The position numbers and the translations under genes are program-made. Shown here in pieces: positions 18,301 to 26,011 of a DNA stretch of 64,000 nt. Within the stretch, counting starts at the first letter, position 1. Each line of letters begins with the position of its first letter. The DNA comes from Cellulomonas alba (GTDB lineage: Bacteria > Actinomycetota > Actinomycetes > Actinomycetales > Cellulomonadaceae): assembly GCF_030362835.1 (NCBI RefSeq), contig NZ_JAUCGQ010000001.1, positions 868,001 to 932,000 of the forward strand, written 5' to 3'. The notes beneath the pieces were generated by a model, which was not told the DNA's origin, searched no databases, and saw only the letters and a list, made by a program, of their open reading frames with translations.

Positions 18301-18724
18301 CGAGCGCGGGTCCGTCGTCGACCACGAGGTGGCCGACGAGCGCGTGCAGCCGGGCGCGGGCGGCGGGGACCACGACACCCGGCGCGACCCGGGCGGCGAA
18401 CGACCCGCCCGTCAGGAGCGCGCGGTCCGCGGCGCCGAGGAAGCTCGCGTGGCCGACCGCCGTGCGCAGGGCTGCCAGCTCGCGCGCCGCGACCCGCACG
18501 TCCCTCGGCCGGGCGACGCGGTCCACGAACCGCACCGCGAGGTCGAGGCCAGCCGGGTCGCCCACGAGCGCGGCGAGCCGCTCGGCCGCGACCCGCTCGC
18601 GGCGGGGGACGTCGTCGTCGGGTGCGCCGAGCCATCGGTGCGCGAGCGCGACGGCGTCGTCCACCAGTGCGGCCACGTCACGTGGCTCGCGGCCCGGCCG
18701 TCCGCGCCGGTCGTCCGGGCGCAC
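15317..18724 (-). CDS. putA: Bifunctional proline dehydrogenase / glutamate-semialdehyde dehydrogenase
   Basis: About 1135 residues. The N-terminal FAD-dependent proline dehydrogenase barrel (about residues 60-430) shows RLVKGANLAMEHVDAEL. A charged, repetitive linker (codons around 17290-17360) leads to the NAD-dependent aldehyde dehydrogenase (about 560-1000), with the catalytic cysteine in FGHAGQKCSAASL and the glutamate in ETSGKN. It oxidises proline to glutamate. The start is uncertain: GTG 18724 is used here, GTG 18676 is equally possible, and the frame stays open up to 18922. It lacks the N-terminal ribbon-helix-helix DNA-binding domain of enterobacterial PutA. It is divergent from glutamate dehydrogenase. 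Confidence 0.93.
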   Translation of the reverse strand: MRPDDRRGRPGREPRDVAALVDDAVALAHRWLGAPDDDVPRRERVAAERLAALVGDPAGLDLAVRFVDRVARPRDVRVAARELAALRTAVGHASFLGAADRALLTGGSFAARVAPGVVVPAARARLHALVGHLVVDDGPALGRHLAAARAEGFVVNLNLLGEAVLGEAEAGRRLDRIRGLVARPDVEHVSVKVSAVASNLTPWDVDGGADRVAQRLLPLLDEAAGTGTAVTLDMEEHRDVDLTLGVLERLADEPAGRQAELGVALQAYLPRTPSDLERVVAAARRRADAGGARLAVRLVKGANLAMEHVDAELHSRRPPTFATKPDVDVAYVRLLATALDPAVADALVVGVASHNLFHVALAVLLARARGVERAVRVEMLQGMAPAAARALRDDVGRVLLYTPVAARQDLDAAVAYLVRRLEEAAAPQNFLHALAAPDALAGQEAAFRAAVSAAADDERATDERRAEERATDERGDDDATPGSVAGAVGFPHAPDTDLAVAADRHLLRSAVRAWTVPDGSSGAGGASGRPAAPPRPDPDHAVVVVDTRGVDAAVARVAAAGRTWGALDAATRAGILRRAAEELAHRRAELVGVMVAEAGKTVAEADPEVSEAVDFARYYADRALELDSVRGATHAPGPGITLVTPPWNFPISIPVGAALAALAAGTGVLVKPAPQTPRCARVAFAAVHAALDAAGAPLDALLVAECPEGDVGRHLATHDGVARVLLTGSIDTARLFATWRPDRDVLAETSGKNAIVVTPSADVDLAVADVVRSAFGHAGQKCSAASLLVLVGSAGFDDRLRRQLADAVTSLPVGPAEDPRTVVGPLIDAPHGDLLRALTTLDPGEEWLVQPRRLADRLWTPGVRHGVVAGSWFHRTECFGPVLGVVRVATLDEAIAVQNAVPFGLTGGLHSLDEHEIERWLGAVEVGNAYVNRTITGAVVARQPFGGWKQSVVGPGAKAGGPHYVAQIGSWSDAPGVPQDDEAWLAWARDDDARTWASMSQPLSLGLAVESDELRLRPLPHLTLRVGDDAPPRAVARVRHAARTVGVPVTVTTVDDESHEGFAARVRAGAVAGRVRVVGAAPGLREAAAPRAGTVTVLDGPVLASAGRELLTMVREQAVSRTLHRWGHVPAARAD

Positions 18725-18979
18725 GGCGGGATCCCGGCCGACGCCGTCCGGTGAGGTCCCCTCCGGCGCTCCGCGATCCCTGTCGTCGTGGCCCGCGGCG
18801 GCCGGCCGGGTCGGTGCCGGGTGCTCGTCGTCGTTCGTCGTCGTCCTCCTCGTCCGGCACCCAGTGTGTGCCGGACCGCACCTGACGGCATGTGCGGGCG
18901 CCCGGTGGCAGGGTGGAGGCACGGCGCTCCCCTGGCGACCGGCATCGGCGCCGGCCGCCCGCCACGACCGGAGGCTCCT
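18725..18979. other. Divergent putA/gdh intergenic region
   Basis: About 255 bases between the two likely starts. It holds a run of GAC/GAG-rich sequence around 18830-18860. No clear -35/-10 pair or palindrome could be recognised. It must contain both promoters if the chosen putA start is right. Confidence 0.5.
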
Positions 18980-20308
18980 GTGCCCGACACCCCGACGCCC
19001 ACCCCTGCGTCGTCACCGTCACTCCTGCCGGCTCCCACCCTTCCGCCGGCCCCCACCCCCGCCACGACGAGCTCGGCGCTCGCGACCGCCCAGGCCCAGC
19101 TGGCGTCGGCGATCGAGATCCTCGGCTACGACGCCGGCATGCACGCCGTGCTCGCGACGCCCCGCCGCGAGATGAATGTCGCGATCCCGCTGCGCCGCGA
19201 CGACGGCTCGATCCAGGTGCTGAGCGGCTACCGCGTGCAGCACAACATCTCGCGCGGCCCCGGCAAGGGCGGCCTGCGCTACTCGGCGGGCGTCGACCTC
19301 GACGAGGTGCGCGCTCTCGCCATGTGGATGACGTGGAAGTGCGCCATCGTCGACGTGCCGTACGGCGGCGCGAAGGGCGGCGTGACGATCGACCCGCGCA
19401 CCTACTCGGCGGCCGAGCTCGAGCGCGTCACCCGCCGGTACACGAGCGAGATCATGCCGATGATCGGCCCCGAGCGGGACATCATGGCGCCCGACATCGG
19501 CACGGACGAGCGCGTCATGGCCTGGGTCATGGACACGTACTCGGTCAACATCGGCTACACGATCCCCGCCGTCACCACGGGCAAGCCGCTCGCGGTGGGC
19601 GGCTCGCTCGGTCGCGCGACCGCGACGTCCCGGGGTGTCGTGCACACCGCCGCCGCGGCACTCGCCGACGCCGGCACCTCCCTGGCGGAGGTCACGGCCG
19701 CCGTGCAGGGCTTCGGGAAGGTCGGCTCGCACGCCGTCCGGTTCCTCGCCGAGGCCGGCGCGCGCGTGGTGGCCGTGAGCGACGAGCACGGTGGCGTGCA
19801 CGCGCCCGACGGGCTCGACGTCGCCGCCCTCCAGCGGCACGTGCAGGAGCAGGGCACGGTCGCGGGCTTCCCGGGCGGCGAGCCGATCGACAACGCCGGG
19901 CTGCTCGCGCTCGACGTCGACGTGCTGATCCCCGCGGCGGTCGAGGGGGTGCTCGACGCGGAGGCCGCAGGGCGGGTCAAGGCGCGCTGGGTCGTCGAGG
20001 GCGCCAACGGCCCCACGACGCCCGAGGGCGACCGTGTGCTCGCGGAGCGCGGGGTCGTCGTCGTGCCGGACATCCTCGCCAACGCCGGCGGCGTCGTCGT
20101 CTCCTACTTCGAGTGGGTGCAGGCCAACCAGGCGTACTGGTGGACCGCGCGGGAGATCGAGGAACGGCTCGAGCAGCGGATGACGACCGCCTACGGCGAG
20201 GTCGCGGCGCTCGCGCGCGCGGAGTCGGTGTCGCTGCGCGACGCGGCGCTCGTCATCGGCGTGCGGCGCGTGGCCGAGGCGCACCTGATCCGCGGGCTGT
20301 ACCCGTGA
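18980..20308 (+). CDS. Glutamate dehydrogenase (Glu/Leu/Phe/Val dehydrogenase family)
   Basis: A 442-residue enzyme from GTG 18980 behind GGAGG. The first ~35 residues are a low-complexity Pro/Thr/Ser tail. The rest is a standard hexameric-type enzyme, with substrate-binding GPGKGGLRY, catalytic-lysine segment YGGAKGG, PDIGTDERVMAW, and the nucleotide-binding VQGFGKVGSHAVRFLAEAGARVVAVSD. The GFGKVG glycine pattern followed by an acidic residue at the end of the second strand suggests NAD preference. It deaminates glutamate to 2-oxoglutarate and ammonia, completing the pathway started by the divergent putA. Confidence 0.93.
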   Translation: MPDTPTPTPASSPSLLPAPTLPPAPTPATTSSALATAQAQLASAIEILGYDAGMHAVLATPRREMNVAIPLRRDDGSIQVLSGYRVQHNISRGPGKGGLRYSAGVDLDEVRALAMWMTWKCAIVDVPYGGAKGGVTIDPRTYSAAELERVTRRYTSEIMPMIGPERDIMAPDIGTDERVMAWVMDTYSVNIGYTIPAVTTGKPLAVGGSLGRATATSRGVVHTAAAALADAGTSLAEVTAAVQGFGKVGSHAVRFLAEAGARVVAVSDEHGGVHAPDGLDVAALQRHVQEQGTVAGFPGGEPIDNAGLLALDVDVLIPAAVEGVLDAEAAGRVKARWVVEGANGPTTPEGDRVLAERGVVVVPDILANAGGVVVSYFEWVQANQAYWWTAREIEERLEQRMTTAYGEVAALARAESVSLRDAALVIGVRRVAEAHLIRGLYP

Positions 20309-20340
20309 CGCGCGGCCGACCGCCCGCCGGACGCACGTAG

Positions 20341-20374
20341 CGGGCGCGGGGGGGGCGAGCGAGACCCGCGCCCG
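20341..20374 (+). terminator. Terminator after glutamate dehydrogenase
   Basis: Perfect 10-bp arms CGGGCGCGGG (20341-20350) and CCCGCGCCCG (20365-20374) with a 14-base loop, 33 bases after the stop. Confidence 0.65.
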
Positions 20375-20423
20375 GGCGGCGACGTCGTGGAGTACGCGGG
20401 CGCCCCCGCGCGTTGCGCACGTC

Positions 20424-21449
20424 GTGACGACACCGCTCTCCGTCCTGGACACCTCCCCCGTCAGCGCCGGCATGACGACCGCCGACGCGCTCGCCGCCAC
20501 GACCCGGCTCGCGCGCGCGGCCGACGCGCACGGCTACGCGCGGTTCTGGGTCGCCGAGCACCACGCGATGCCCTCGGTCGCGTCGACGTCGCCGGGTGTG
20601 CTGCTCGCGCACCTGGCGGCGGCGACCGACCGGATCCGCGTCGGGTCGGGCGGCGTGATGCTGCCGAACCACCCGTCCCTCGTCGTGGCCGAGCAGTTCG
20701 CCATGCTGGAGGCGCTGCACCCGGGACGCGTCGACCTGGGCATCGGCCGCGCGCCCGGCGCCGACCCGCTCACCGCGGCGGCGCTGCGGCGCACGGTCGA
20801 GGGGCTCGGCGCGGAGGACTTCCCCGCGGAGCTGCTCGACGTGCTGACGCTGCTCGGCCAGACGCCGCGCGGCGCGGAGCCGTCGGCGCGTGCGCTCCGG
20901 CTGCGTGCGACGCCCGCCGCGTCCTCGACGCCGCAGGTGTGGCTGCTGGGCTCGAGCCTGTTCTCGGCGCAGCTCGCCGGCGAGCTGGGGCTGCCGTTCA
21001 GCTACGCGCACCACTTCAACACGGGGCTGACGCTCGACGCCGCCGCGGCCTACCGCCGGGTCTTCCGGCCGTCGGCGGTGCTCGCCGAGCCGCGGCTCAT
21101 GGTCTCGTCGTCGGTGCTGGTCGCGGACACCGAGGCCGAGGCGCAGCACCTGGCCGGTCCGAGCCGCGTGATGGCCCTCGCGCTGCGCACGGGACGACCG
21201 CTCGAGCCGATCGTCACGCCGGACGACGCGGCGGCGATCCTCGGCGAGCTCGACCCCGCTGCGGCGGCCGAGTTCTTCGCGCGCGTGCCCGGCACGCAGA
21301 TCGCGACGACCGCCGACGCCGCGGTCGCCGCGCTGCGCGAGCTCGTCGACCGGGCGGGAGCCGACGAGCTGATGATCACGGGCACGAGCCACGACGTCGG
21401 CACGCGCATCGCGACGCTGGAGGCGGTCGCCGCGCGCTGGCAGAGCTGA
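20424..21449 (+). CDS. LLM-class flavin-dependent oxidoreductase (luciferase-like)
   Basis: A 341-residue (beta/alpha)8-barrel protein of the bacterial luciferase family. Family motifs are RFWVAEHHAMPSVASTSP, RIRVGSGGVMLPNHPSLVVAEQFAMLEALHPGRVDLGIGRAPG and the C-terminal DELMITGTSHD. It resembles the MsnO8/YhbW group of FMN-dependent oxidoreductases. The substrate is unknown. The GTG start at 20424 has no strong Shine-Dalgarno sequence. It is monocistronic and convergent with the META gene. Confidence 0.9.
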   Translation: MTTPLSVLDTSPVSAGMTTADALAATTRLARAADAHGYARFWVAEHHAMPSVASTSPGVLLAHLAAATDRIRVGSGGVMLPNHPSLVVAEQFAMLEALHPGRVDLGIGRAPGADPLTAAALRRTVEGLGAEDFPAELLDVLTLLGQTPRGAEPSARALRLRATPAASSTPQVWLLGSSLFSAQLAGELGLPFSYAHHFNTGLTLDAAAAYRRVFRPSAVLAEPRLMVSSSVLVADTEAEAQHLAGPSRVMALALRTGRPLEPIVTPDDAAAILGELDPAAAAEFFARVPGTQIATTADAAVAALRELVDRAGADELMITGTSHDVGTRIATLEAVAARWQS

Positions 21450-21473
21450 GCCGCCGGGGCGGCGCGGGAACCG

Positions 21474-21830
21474 CTACGCGAGCGCAGCGGCGGGCGGGTC
21501 GTCCGTGAGCGTCGCCGCCCGGCCGTCCGGCGCGCGCAGCACCAGCGAGCCGTCCGCCTCCGCGACGGTGAGCGGCCCGTCGAGCAGGCGCGTCAGTGCA
21601 GACTCCAGCTCCATGGCGGGCTCCGGCCCGGCCATCAGCGTGCTGACGAGCGGGCCGAACGTCACGGTGTCGCCCTCGCGCGCCCACGTGCCGCGCACGC
21701 GGTTGACGCCGGCGAACCCGTAGACCTGGCCGTCCCCGTCGAACGTCAGCCACGGCGCACGCTCGGGGTCGGTGCCGGCGTCGGCACCCGACACCTCGGC
21801 GACGCGCCAGGTTCCCGTGAGGTCGACCAT
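21474..21830 (-). CDS. META-domain (HslJ-like) protein
   Basis: A 118-residue protein consisting of one META domain. It opens LTGTWRVAEVSG, continues with PWLTFDGDGQVYGFAGVNRVRGTW, and ends with a strand pair and a low-complexity tail. META domains occur in the E. coli heat-shock protein HslJ and related secreted proteins and have no agreed biochemical role. There is no signal peptide, so it should be cytoplasmic. The frame is open far upstream; ATG 21830 is chosen because the domain begins right there. The gene ends 24 bases from the convergent flavin oxidoreductase. Confidence 0.75.
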   Translation of the reverse strand: MVDLTGTWRVAEVSGADAGTDPERAPWLTFDGDGQVYGFAGVNRVRGTWAREGDTVTFGPLVSTLMAGPEPAMELESALTRLLDGPLTVAEADGSLVLRAPDGRAATLTDDPPAAALA

Positions 21831-21895
21831 GCTGCCGATGATGGCACCACCGCCGACGACACGCCCGGGCCTGCAGGCGTCGCGCGCTGCAGGCG

Positions 21896-22588
21896 TCAGC
21901 CGCGCGGCTGGCGCTCCGCCCACTCCGCGAGCGTCACGCGCGGTCCGGTGTAGAACGGCACCTCCTCGCGCACGTGCAGCCGCGCATCGACGGCGCGCAG
22001 CTCGCGCATCAGGTCGACGATCCGGTGCAGCTCCGACGCCTCGAACGCGAGGATCCACTCGTAGTCGCCGAGCGCGAAGGCCGACACCGTGTTGGCGCGG
22101 ACGTCGGCGTAGCCCGCGGCGGCGCGGCCGTGCTCGGCGAGCATGCGGCGCCGGTCGGCCTCGGGCAGCACGTACCAGTCGTACGAGCGGACGAACGGGT
22201 ACACGCACAGGTAGTCGCCCGCGGGCTCGCCCGCGAGGAACGCGGGCAGGTGCGAGCGGTTGAACTCGGCCGGGCGGTGCAGCCCGACGACGGACCACAC
22301 GGGCGCGATGTGCCGGCCGAGCTCGCTGGCGCGCAGTCGCTCGTACGCCGCCTGCACCTCCTCGACCGTCTCGGCGTGCCACCACACCATCAGCTCCGCA
22401 TCGGCGCGCAGGCCCGCGACGTCGTACCAGCCGCGCACGACGACGCCCGTGGCCTCGACCGCGGCGAGCGCGTCCGCGACGATCGCCGCGCGCTCCTGCG
22501 CGGCCTCGGGCAGCGCGTCCTCGAGCGAGAACACCGACCACATCGTGTAGCGGATCGTGGCGTTCAGGGCCTCGGCGTCGACGGTCAC
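21896..22588 (-). CDS. hemQ: Coproheme decarboxylase HemQ (chlorite dismutase family)
   Basis: A 230-residue protein of the chlorite-dismutase-like fold. It shows IRYTMWSVF at the N-terminus and the [19 protein letters not shown] helix. The haem-site region [28 protein letters not shown] contains the conserved catalytic tyrosine. It carries out the last step of the coproporphyrin-dependent haem pathway, decarboxylating coproheme to haem b. GTG 22588 follows GAGGAG. It lies just downstream of ferrochelatase on the same strand, so both late haem steps are together. Confidence 0.93.
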   Translation of the reverse strand: MTVDAEALNATIRYTMWSVFSLEDALPEAAQERAAIVADALAAVEATGVVVRGWYDVAGLRADAELMVWWHAETVEEVQAAYERLRASELGRHIAPVWSVVGLHRPAEFNRSHLPAFLAGEPAGDYLCVYPFVRSYDWYVLPEADRRRMLAEHGRAAAGYADVRANTVSAFALGDYEWILAFEASELHRIVDLMRELRAVDARLHVREEVPFYTGPRVTLAEWAERQPRG

Positions 22589-22665
22589 GGGGAGCTCCTC
22601 GGGGGCGGGCAGGTGCGGACGGAAGCGGCGTGCGGAACGAGAGCGGGTGCGGGGGTCGGGCTCGC

Positions 22666-23850
22666 TCAGCCGAGCGGGTCGACCGAGCAGGCGGCGGGGA
22701 TGCCGGAGTCCACGCCGTCGCGCTGACGGCAGCAGCCGACGGGGCAGACGTCGCGCCGCGGAGGGTGCGCCCCGACCGTGACGCCGACGGGCGGCTGCTC
22801 GCCCGCGTCCAGCGCCCGCGCCGTGGCGGCGCGCTCGAGCACGAGGTCGACGAGGCCGCGGACGAACGGCTCACGCGTGCCGACCGAGTCGGCGCGGACT
22901 GCCGTGAGGCCGAGCCCGGCGGCGGTCTCGAGCGCCTCGGTGTCGAGGTCGAACGCGACCTCCATGTGGTCGGACACGAAGCCGATCGGTGCGATCACCA
23001 CGGCGGTCGTGCCGCCGGCCGCGAGCTCGCGCACGTGGTCGTTGACGTCGGGCTCGAGCCACGGCTGGCTCGGCGGCCCGGAGCGCGAGCAGAAGGCGAG
23101 GTCCCACGCGACGTCGTGGCCGAGCCGCGCGGCGGCGGCGGACGCGACCTGGGCGGCGACGTCGAGGTGCTGCGCCCGGTACGACGGCCCGGCGAACCCG
23201 GACGCCGCCTCCATGGTGTCGGGGATCGAGTGCGTCACGAACACGACCCGCGCGTCGGCCGGGACCTTCTCGAACGCCTCGACGAGCGCGTCGGTGTTGG
23301 CCTCCACGAAGCCCGGGTGGTTGTAGTACGCCCGGACCTTGTCGACCGCGATCGGCTGCTCGCCCGCGGGCAGGCCGAGGTCCTCGCGGACGTCCTCGAG
23401 CGCCCCCCACAGGTCCTCCCGGTACTGCCGGCAGCCCGAGTACGACGCGTAGGCGCTGGTGACGAGCGCGACCACGCGGCGCGAGCCGTCGGCGAGCGCG
23501 GCCCGCAGCGCGTCGCGGGTGTAGGGCGCCCAGTTGCGGTTGCCCCACAGCACCGGCAGGTCGACGCCGCGGCGCGCGAGCTCGTCGGCGAGCGCGCGCT
23601 GCAGCGCGAGGTTCTGCCCGTTGATGGGGCTGCGCCCGCCGAAGTGGTGGTAGTGCTCCGCGACCTCGGCGAGCCGCTCGTCCGGGATCCCCTTGCCGGC
23701 GGTCACGTTGCGCAGGAACGGCAGGACGTCGTCCGGACCGTCGGGGCCGCCGAACGAGTACAGCAGCAGCGCGTCGTAGGGCGCCGCGACAGGCGTCTGC
23801 GAGGGCACGGTCGAGCTCGTCGACGAGGTGGGGGCCACGGGTTCGATCAT
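22666..23850 (-). CDS. hemH: Coproporphyrin ferrochelatase (HemH/CpfC)
   Basis: A 394-residue enzyme that inserts Fe(II) into coproporphyrin III. It shows [33 protein letters not shown], the catalytic histidine in VVFVTHSIP, and the C-terminal conserved [10 protein letters not shown]. The tail holds a cysteine-rich motif (PVGCC) and a further cysteine. It fits the [2Fe-2S] cluster found in actinobacterial ferrochelatases and absent from those of Bacillus. A Ser/Thr/Val-rich N-terminal extension of about 22 residues precedes the fold. It is probably co-transcribed with hemQ. Confidence 0.94.
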   Translation of the reverse strand: MIEPVAPTSSTSSTVPSQTPVAAPYDALLLYSFGGPDGPDDVLPFLRNVTAGKGIPDERLAEVAEHYHHFGGRSPINGQNLALQRALADELARRGVDLPVLWGNRNWAPYTRDALRAALADGSRRVVALVTSAYASYSGCRQYREDLWGALEDVREDLGLPAGEQPIAVDKVRAYYNHPGFVEANTDALVEAFEKVPADARVVFVTHSIPDTMEAASGFAGPSYRAQHLDVAAQVASAAAARLGHDVAWDLAFCSRSGPPSQPWLEPDVNDHVRELAAGGTTAVVIAPIGFVSDHMEVAFDLDTEALETAAGLGLTAVRADSVGTREPFVRGLVDLVLERAATARALDAGEQPPVGVTVGAHPPRRDVCPVGCCRQRDGVDSGIPAACSVDPLG

Positions 23851-24006
23851 GTCATCGCGGCTCCCGCCGACCGGCCACGGGAGCCGGCCCGCGGGCGTGA
23901 GATCGATCCCGACGGCGTGTCAGAAAAGACGGACGGCGCCCGACCGCGCCCGGCAACCCCGCGATCGGGGGCGTGGGCACGATCGGACGCCGTTCTCGTG
24001 CGGGCG

Positions 24007-24972
24007 TCAGCCCTTGACGGCGCCGCCGAGGCCTGCACCGCGCAGGAACATGCGCTGGAAGATCAGGAACATCGCGATCGGGATGAGCGTCGAGATCGCG
24101 AGCGCCGCCATGAGCGTGCCCTTGTCGACGTTCGCCATCTGCTGCAGGTAGACCGACAGCGGCATCACGGACTGGTCCTTGAGCACCAGGAAGGGCCAGA
24201 GGAAGTCCTTCCACGACGCGATGACCGCGAACACCGAGACCACCCCGAGGATCGGCCGGCTCATCGGCAGCACGATGCTCCAGAAGAGCCGGAACGGGCC
24301 CGCGCCGTCCATCCGCGCCGCCTCGAAGATCTCGTGCGGCAGCGACGAGAAGAACCGTGCGACGAGCACGACGTTGAACGCGCTCGCACCGGCCGGCAGC
24401 CACACCGCGAAGAAGTTGTTGATCAGGGAACCGCCGACGGGCGGGTGCACGATGATCCGGTAGAGCGGCACGAGCAGCACGACGGCGGGCACGAACAGCG
24501 TCGTCAGGATCGCCGCGTTGAGCAGCTTCGCCCACCGCGGCCGCAGCACCGAGAGCACGTACCCGCCGGTCGTCGCGACGAGCACCTGGCAGGCCCACGA
24601 GCCCAGCGCGACCCACACGGTGTTCATGAAGAACTGGCCGATGTGGTACCTGGTCCACGCCATCTCGATGTTCTGCGTCGTCGCGCCGTTCGGGAAGAAC
24701 TCGAGCGGTGTCGACTGGATGTCGGCGGTCGGCGTGAACGCGAACTTGGCGAGCAGCAGCAGCGGCCCGAGGCACCAGACGAGCAGCAGGACGAGCAGCA
24801 GCACGTGCATCGTCCGCCACGTGTGCCGGACGGCCGGCCGGCGCCAGTCGGCGGTCGAGAGCGCGCCGCGGTCGGGCTCGACGTACGAGGCCCGTCGACG
24901 GCGGCCCGTCGCGGCGCCGGCGACGACCGCCGCCGGGGCGGCCAGCGGGGTGCGGGTGTCGGTCGTGGTCAC
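24007..24972 (-). CDS. Sugar ABC transporter permease (MalG type)
   Basis: A 321-residue permease. GTG 24972 overlaps the stop of the upstream permease gene (GTGA). A 50-residue cytoplasmic N-terminus precedes six helices starting near residue 53. The EAA loop reads HEIFEAARMDGAGPFRLFWSIVLP. The C-terminal GLGGAVKG tail is typical of MalG-like subunits. It is the last gene of the GH13-binding protein-permease-permease set on the minus strand. Confidence 0.92.
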   Translation of the reverse strand: MTTTDTRTPLAAPAAVVAGAATGRRRRASYVEPDRGALSTADWRRPAVRHTWRTMHVLLLVLLLVWCLGPLLLLAKFAFTPTADIQSTPLEFFPNGATTQNIEMAWTRYHIGQFFMNTVWVALGSWACQVLVATTGGYVLSVLRPRWAKLLNAAILTTLFVPAVVLLVPLYRIIVHPPVGGSLINNFFAVWLPAGASAFNVVLVARFFSSLPHEIFEAARMDGAGPFRLFWSIVLPMSRPILGVVSVFAVIASWKDFLWPFLVLKDQSVMPLSVYLQQMANVDKGTLMAALAISTLIPIAMFLIFQRMFLRGAGLGGAVKG

Positions 24973-25928
24973 GAGGTGCTCCAGCTGCGGGTGAGGCGGA
25001 AGTAGACGAGCGACAGCACGGCGAGGAACACCGCGAGCAGCAGGCTGAGCGCCGTCGCCTCGCCGTACCGGTTGCCGATCGACGTGAAGGCGAGCTGGTA
25101 GACCCACAGCATCACGGTCAGCGTCGCGTGGTTCGGGCCGCCGTTGGTGAACAGGAACGGTTCGAGGAACACCTGGGCCGTGCCGATGATCTGCAGGATC
25201 AGCGTGATGAGCAGGATGCTGCGCAGCGCAGGCATGGTGACGTGCCAGACCTTGCGGAGCACCGAGGCGCCGTCGACCTCGGCCGCGTCGTAGAGCTCCG
25301 CGGGGACGGCGGTCAGGGCGGCGAGGTAGATGATGACGGTGCCGCCGGCCGCGGCCCACGTCGCCTCGAGCACGAGCGAGGGCATCGCCATGTGCGGGTC
25401 GTTGAGCCAGCTGTAGGGGCCGAGGCCCACCCAGCCGAGCACCGTGTTGAACACGCCCTCCGGGCGCGGGTCGTAGAAGAACTTCCACAGCAGGACCGCG
25501 ACCACCGGCGGCACGACGACCGGCAGGTACGCGAGCGCCGAGTAGAAGCCCTTGCGCCGCCGCAGCTCGCTCATCAGCACCGCGCCGATCAACGGGACCG
25601 GGTAGCCGAAGATCAGCGCGAGCAGCGCGAACCAGGCCGTGTTGCGGATGACGGTCGGCAGCAGCGGGTCGGAGAAGATCTCCTTGAAGTTGTCCAGACC
25701 GACCCACACCGCCGGGTCCGTCAGGTTCGTCTTCTGGAAGCTCATCACCACGGCCGAGACGATCGGCCACCACGAGAAGATGCCGAAGATCAGCAGGGCG
25801 GGCAGCCCGAACAGCAGGGCCGTGAGGCCGCCGCGGCGCACCCAGGTCGCGGGCGTCCGGCGCGGCTTGGGCCGGTCTTTGCCGGTCCCCGTCGGGAACT
25901 TGGTCAGGACGACGTCGTCCGTGGTCAT
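24969..25928 (-). CDS. Sugar ABC transporter permease (MalF type)
   Basis: A 319-residue permease with six helices, the first at about residues 33-55. The EAA loop reads AELYDAAEVDGASVLRKVWHVTMP. It forms the membrane channel with the following MalG-type subunit. It is separated from the binding-protein gene by a strong hairpin. Confidence 0.92.
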   Translation of the reverse strand: MTTDDVVLTKFPTGTGKDRPKPRRTPATWVRRGGLTALLFGLPALLIFGIFSWWPIVSAVVMSFQKTNLTDPAVWVGLDNFKEIFSDPLLPTVIRNTAWFALLALIFGYPVPLIGAVLMSELRRRKGFYSALAYLPVVVPPVVAVLLWKFFYDPRPEGVFNTVLGWVGLGPYSWLNDPHMAMPSLVLEATWAAAGGTVIIYLAALTAVPAELYDAAEVDGASVLRKVWHVTMPALRSILLITLILQIIGTAQVFLEPFLFTNGGPNHATLTVMLWVYQLAFTSIGNRYGEATALSLLLAVFLAVLSLVYFRLTRSWSTS

Positions 25929-25962
25929 GTCTGGCTTCCTATCAGGATCGGCGAGGTGCGCC

Positions 25963-26003
25963 GGTGGCGCCGGCCGACGTGTCGCATGTCGGCCGGCGCC
26001 ACC
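25963..26003 (-). terminator. Perfect 16-bp hairpin between binding-protein and permease genes
   Basis: Arms 25963-25978 and 25988-26003 are perfectly complementary with a 9-base loop, 8 bases after the binding-protein stop. The position inside the operon is the same as in the CebEFG-like operon (12122-12160). Confidence 0.8.
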
Positions 26004-26011
26004 TCAACGGC

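Noticed and set aside
18725..18922. N-terminal extension of PutA to GTG 18922
   Set aside because: It would add 66 Arg/Pro/Thr-rich residues without similarity to the family and leave only 57 bases for two divergent promoters.
23851..24006. Hairpin with ACGGCG/CGCCGT arms after the second permease operon
   Set aside because: Only six paired bases at the outer end, with interruptions; too weak to call as a terminator although the position is suitable.
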